Positions 59,453-64,000 of a stretch of 64,000 bases of DNA are shown here, piece after piece. Source of the stretch: Cyathus striatus (taxonomy: Eukaryota; Basidiomycota; Agaricomycetes; Agaricales; Nidulariaceae); assembly GCA_025738555.1 (NCBI GenBank), contig JAOVFP010000013.1:1736001-1800000 (forward strand), given 5' to 3'. Every line of letters starts with the position of its first letter. The stretch's first letter is position 1. The notes under the pieces are model-generated. The model searched no databases, was not told the origin of the DNA, and saw nothing but the letters and a program-made list of their open reading frames with translations. The position numbers and the translations under genes are program-made.

Positions 59453-59539
59453 TATAGCCTTTATAAGGACCCATTCTCACTGACAAAGCCCAGTTACCAC
59501 CCCACAAATTGTTAGATTTCATACAATTATCCAGGCTAA

Positions 59540-60846
59540 ATGGACGCAGTGATCAATCAACCCAGCTCATTTCTTCGCAATTGTACTTGCTGTAAATCTT
59601 ATTTGTTACTGTCTCAGATGAAAGCTAATGGTTATTCCCCCGTGGCTGCTATAGCGGTTCTCCTCTGTGACCATGTCAGTACTTTTTCATTTGAATATAA
59701 ATATATTTGGAAGTAAGTACAAAATATTGATCTAATATATGATTTTCAATAGTATTAACCTATGTGAATAAAGCCGATCCTTAACAGCCGTCAAATCTGT
59801 GTATCTTTTCAGCCGTTATTTCGGCCTCTTATGCCAAATGTATGCCCAATTGCCTATTCTTCGAGGGTTGTGAGGGACTAATAAAATCAAGTGTAAACAC
59901 CATATTATTCTTTACCAAGATGTACAAAGCACCCATTGAACCATCATTGTGCCAATATTGGTTTACATTTCAACTTGCATCTTTTAATGTTCTTGGATCT
60001 CTAATGCATGGAATTGTGATGTTACGAGGTATGTTGTCTCATTTTCACAAGTTCAGGCTGGATACCTCAGAATACTAACAACTATGCACGGTCCGCAGTA
60101 TACGCATTGCATCGCAAAGATTATAAAGTTGGAATTCTCCTATCACTTTTACATGCCGCTGCTATAGGATCAGGCATACATATATGCTTATCATGCTTTC
60201 GCAATGCACGTTATGATGAAATATGCAATCTTCGGTATATACCCCTGACTGTATTTCGTGTTGGGAATGTTTTGTCATTTTGTCCTTGGTTCATAATACT
60301 GATTCTGATAAATACAGAATATATGTGATTGCCTTAGAGTCAATCATATTATTATTAACACTCGCCAAAATGAATGTTACAACTCAATATGCAAATATTG
60401 TTAACAGAGTTCTTCGAGATGGGGGAGGATTTTTTGTACTCATGATTGGTAAGCTGGAGCCAAATTTGATATCGTACAAAATATATAACTGCCCACTGAA
60501 ATAGCTATTTCAATCGTTTGGATATTACCGTCTGCTCAAGCTATTCGTGCTTCATTTGCGAACTTCGCTCTTATGTATGTTCAAGCTATCTTCCGATTCA
60601 AGTAATACTTATCTCATGTTGAATAATTATTCAGTTGGATGCCAACAGTAGCTTCCATTGTGGTGCGTGCGGCATGGCGATATGTGTTTTTTGAATTGTG
60701 CTAGTCGTACATTATTGATCATGAATGGTTCACAGACATGCAGACTGATTAAGGGTGTCCTTCAATTGGCCCCAGAGCTTTCCACAGATCATTCAAGAAC
60801 ATTAAATACTGATATTGATTTAACAAGTTTTATTAATATTGAATAA
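59540..60846 (+). CDS. DUF6533-like seven-helix membrane protein, family copy K
   Basis: ATG at 59540 (MDAVINQPSSFLRNCTC), GTAAAT donor. Exon 2 encodes VLLCDHVSTFSFEYKYIW. The usual acceptor (cccag before tggctgc in other copies) reads cccccg here, but an in-frame TAG acceptor 12 bases later would keep the protein four residues shorter. Exon 3: VKSVYLFSRYFGLLC. Exon 4: NTILFFTKMYKAPIEPSLC. Exon 5: VYALHRKDYKVGILLSLLHA. Exon 6: IYVIALESIILLLTLAKMN, VLRDGGGFFVLMI. Exon 7: ILPSAQAIRASFANFALM. Tail: TCRLIKGVLQLAPELSTDHS, DLTSFINIE, TAA at 60846. Probably intact. Confidence 0.75.
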
Positions 60847-61242
60847 GATGTAATTATATTGTACCATCTAGGCACTGTCAGGCTTGACTCATGTCCGTTG
60901 ACCAGTATGTATTGTATGTATTGCGAAGCAGAGCTGGAGCGTCGATTGCCAGTTCCAAAGAAGCAACAGAATAAGTGCGGAGGTCTACCGTATTTCCAGG
61001 AATGTCGAAATCTCGTTAATGGTACCGGTAAGACATTGCAAGTAATATAGACTTCGTAGGAGCTCCCAGACTGAAAGATTGCTCAGGGACTGTATTATCA
61101 GACTGAGGTGATTTAATTAAGCAAGTAGAGATATGTTATAGCGTTCAGCTTCCGTACAACGATTTACAACGATTATGAATTTTCAGTAACTCTTACAGAA
61201 TCCGGGTATATTTCCATTCCAAAAGGAAATACGTTTGAAAAG

Positions 61243-62261
61243 TTATGAATCTCCATGCTTCTTCACCATGAACGTCATCCGAATGTCTCTAAACTTATTT
61301 TCAACCTGAATCTCATGACAGACGTCGCATCCCAAATGTTTATAAATTGCAACCTTGAATGCACCCCGTTGTTATTCCGAATCAGTTTCACGGAATGCAA
61401 AAAATAACTTACGTTAACGTCGGTAGTTGTCTCAAGCACAACTGATTTTCCCTGAGAAGCGGCCTAAATAAATTTAGGGCTCAGAATTCACTCAAAGCGA
61501 GCACTTAAAAAAAATTTCGTACTATATTATCGACATAATTGAACATCATTTTTCCCAGTCCTTTTCCTTGGTGCTCTGGAGCAATGCCAAACATGTGTAG
61601 GTGCCAGGCATTACGAGCATAGTCTGGTCCTAACCCTTCCGCTGACAGTCGTCCCACTGTAGGGGTGAACTATAAACATAAAAAATTATTGTAGGGATTC
61701 AAACTGGATAAACGTACATATGTCGACCACCAGGTACGCTGTTCTTCAGAGAGCATACTGTGAAAATCATCCTTGTCTGAACTCCTCTCCTCTTCCTTTC
61801 TACGATTTTTAAAGAATTATGTAAGTAGATGTGAATATATGAAATGAATATTCCTCACGTAGACATGCCGCTCGTTCCAGGCGGATACCAGATCGCCACG
61901 CCTACGATATCAGAAATTTCCGGTCCAACTTGTACAACATGAACCTGTCCCGTAGGTAATGCTGTTTTAAGATTTGATCCTAGTAGATGAGGAACAAGAG
62001 ACAAGTCTCCTCCGAGTAGGACCTTCGTGAAAGGATCACCTAAGATGGGATGATGCTTTTATATGTGCTATGTCCTTTCCAAAAGTTACCTTTGAATGCT
62101 GCAACGAGAACTTGGAGTGCTCGTTCTACCTCTGCGTCTTTTTCGACATGTTCAGTTTAGTACTACTTGATCTAAATTTCTAACTGCTAGGCAGCTACAT
62201 AGTACACACCTGAAGCATTATCCAGAACCCGAATGAAAGGGTGCGTCTCTGTTGAAGTCAT
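61243..62261 (-). CDS. GNAT-family N-acetyltransferase, complete, 219 residues
   Basis: Transfers an acetyl group from acetyl-CoA to an unidentified amine; probably cytosolic, with no signal or membrane segment. Seven exons fit without a break: 62210-62261, 62090-62137, 61859-62039, 61718-61799, 61535-61669, 61413-61463 and 61243-61353. Start MTSTETHPFIRVLDNAS; then ALQVLVAAFKGDPFTKVLLG, VGVAIWYPPGTS, WHLHMFGIAPEHQGKGLGK (the acetyl-CoA-binding R/Q-x-x-G-x-G/A motif as H-Q-G-K-G-L-G-K), SVVLETTTDVNVAIYKHLG (the C-terminal GNAT strand with Y-x-x-x-G), end KKHGDS. It has the usual length of fungal GNAT proteins. Intron 5 uses GTCGAT. It lies downstream of copy K on the opposite strand, tail to tail. 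Confidence 0.85.
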
Positions 62262-63049
62262 GTTCACAGAACAATAATCTGTGTGAGACGATTCACATTC
62301 GAGTTAAGTATCATGGTATGTTATGACTCACTGCATTACTTATTTTTAACTCGGAAAATTACCGGTTGATAACCAATTGATAACATGACTTGATAGAAAT
62401 CTTGAGAGAAGCAAAATCGAATCTGTAAGGCAACGTACATAAGGGTTTCTCTACATGGGTTAACGTTGTCAAGGTTCTGTCAGGCCTGTCGTTGGGTTCG
62501 TGTCGTCAAACTCAAAAGTGTTAGTGTTCGTCTGACGTCAGCGCACCTGCTGCATAATCGTCACGTGCTGTGAGTGTTCCTCGCCTCGCACTCTTTGCTT
62601 GCCCTTTGCTCTTAGTTACAACCAAGTTACAACTTGTTCCTACTCACTTGTGATAATCCACTGCATTAACCTACTTCTTCTACACTTACCTCGGCAAATA
62701 TACACCATTTGTGCTTATAGTGACAATCCCGGCATGCTTCTAGTTAAGGTACAGGGTTGGTAGTATGGTACTGGCCCGGGTGTGTCTTATTCCGATCCCC
62801 TTTACCACCTTTGACTTATGTGCCTGCTTTCTGGAAGTCTAGTGATCTTAATGATGCTTGAACCCGTCTTTTATTTCACCAACGTACCTTATTCACAGAG
62901 GTCAATCGGCGAATACGGTACGAGATTTTATGCTCTCCCTCTTTAGGTGTTACAACTTACTGACGACGAGAACCAGGGTGCAACCACACGACATACCCCT
63001 TCTTGATGAAGGGGAGAACAGGAGTCACAGTTAAGTGTGCGGTATTTGC
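62262..63049. other. upstream region of the GNAT gene, no further gene seen
   Basis: Ordinary composition; no supported coding frame. Confidence 0.4.
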
Positions 63050-63525
63050 TCTCAGTACTCGCACAAGTACGTCCTCACTGGTCACCTATTCTCCTACTCT
63101 TCACCTTATGTCTTCCCAGAAATAGGTCACCAGCGCATGGATAATGGAGTATGGTTCTCCACGAACTAGCAGCATATCAATCATCGCACTAACAGTGCAC
63201 TTGGCGAACACTGACGGAACATTGGCCCGTCTCCCGCTTCCTCAGCTTTCACTGGTCACGGCGTACCCCTTGATGTACTGTGCACTACGTATCGTAGTCG
63301 GCACATTTCGTGGACTCTCACAAGCTAGAGTTTAATATGCTTAAAAGTCCAGTTTACTACCTCCCCGATCATCTATGGGATATCAGTAAACATGAATCCA
63401 GAACAGTTCAATCGGCAGAGGATCATTCAACTAATCCCTCCCATGCGGCTTCGTACCTGTCTGCTTTCACCTGGTCAACGAGCATCACTGGATAAGCGGA
63501 TGTCAGCATGTGCCTCTTGTACGCT
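63050..63525. repeat. tandem duplication at right edge, unit 1
   Basis: From 'cagtactcgcacaagtacgtcctcac' through 'cttatgtcttcccagaaat', 'taacagtgcac', 'ctctcacaagct' and 'gatcattcaactaatccctcc' to 'gcatgtgcctctt'. Matches unit 2 in order, with indels. Confidence 0.8.
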
Positions 63526-63544
63526 TTCCATGAAGATGTTTGCT

Positions 63545-63985
63545 CTCAGTAACTCACAAGTGCGTCCTCACCTCTTCTCCTAGTCTTAAAGTCTGAAGTT
63601 TACCTCATGTCTTCCCAGAAATATGTAACTAGCGCATATAACATGGCTTCTCCACGCACCAGAAGCGTAGTCTTCATTGCCCTAACAGTGCACGTGTGAA
63701 CACTGACAGAACTTTGGCCTCAAGTATACCCCTTGACGTGCTGTGCGTCAGGCTTCGTCATCGGTGCATCTCGTAGCCTCTCACAAGCTGGAGTGAGATA
63801 CGCTTAAGGTCTAGCTTGCTACCATCTCCCCTGATCATCTATGAGATATGGATCAAGGACTGTTCAATCAACAGAGGATCGTTCAACTGATCCTTCCCAT
63901 GCGGCTTCGTACCTATCTGATTCCACCTACTCAACGAGCATCACGAGATAAGCAGACGACAGCCTGTGCCTCTTTTATGCTGTAG
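63545..63985. repeat. tandem duplication at right edge, unit 2
   Basis: Second unit, from 'cagtaactcacaagtgcgtcctcac' to 'gcctgtgcctctttta'. The array may continue beyond the window. No coding function is evident. Confidence 0.8.
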
Positions 63986-64000
63986 TCCCGCCATCGAGCG

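Noticed and set aside
1..64000. CRISPR array or bacterial operon features
   Set aside because: No regularly spaced repeats; genes are spliced and eukaryotic.

Overview
This is a fungal window, almost certainly from a basidiomycete of the mushroom class (Agaricomycetes). The evidence is spliced genes with short GT-AG introns (about 40-75 bases), protein families typical of that group (DUF6533-type seven-helix membrane proteins, a DUF6589-type element protein, a TKL kinase with an MLKL-like amino-terminal bundle), and a CpG-depleted block of dead transposons. Exon structures were read by eye and are models, not transcripts.

The main theme is a dispersed multigene family. Ten copies plus relics of one small membrane-protein gene occur across the 64 kb: A and B (487-4849, minus), C, D, E, F and G (32431-41653, minus), and H, I, J and K (47870-60846, plus). 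A decayed copy L lies at 28960-29490 and a tail fragment at 58733-58797. The usual copy has about nine exons and about 290 residues: a start exon ending in FLRNC, the DUF6533 signature (YDH..TF.FEY.YIW), several helices, a near-invariant VVRDGGGFF block, a TCRLIKG segment and an acidic VELTSFID tail. Nearly all copies share a composite sequence block about 90-145 bases upstream of the ATG. A, B, D, F, G, H, I, J and K read as intact; C (frameshift), E (exons 3-4 deleted plus a frameshift) and L are broken. D/E and F/G are two copies of one 3.5-kb block.

Other genes: a large MLKL-like kinase of about 1,000 residues (8548-12127, minus); a seven-helix rhodopsin-like membrane protein with an acidic tail (25138-26686, minus); a more ordinary DUF6533 protein (30034-31551, minus); an eIF4E-family cap-binding protein (44204-45645, minus, perhaps extending to 42488); an intron-containing tRNA-Pro (46870-46955, plus); and a complete seven-exon GNAT acetyltransferase (61243-62261, minus).

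From about 12600 to 24500 the DNA is nearly free of CG dinucleotides. It holds nested transposon wrecks: a DUF6589 relic split by a solo LTR with a perfect 5-bp target duplication, a second solo LTR, more LTR pieces, a copia-type gag fragment and a TIR/TA element. A smaller CpG-poor island (28920-29990) contains family copy L. A second TIR family, nested in itself, lies at 50400-51829. The pattern is a birth-and-death gene family spreading by segmental duplication among silenced transposons, with a possible cell-death-type kinase and a few housekeeping genes embedded in it. No pathway connecting these genes can be read from the sequence alone.
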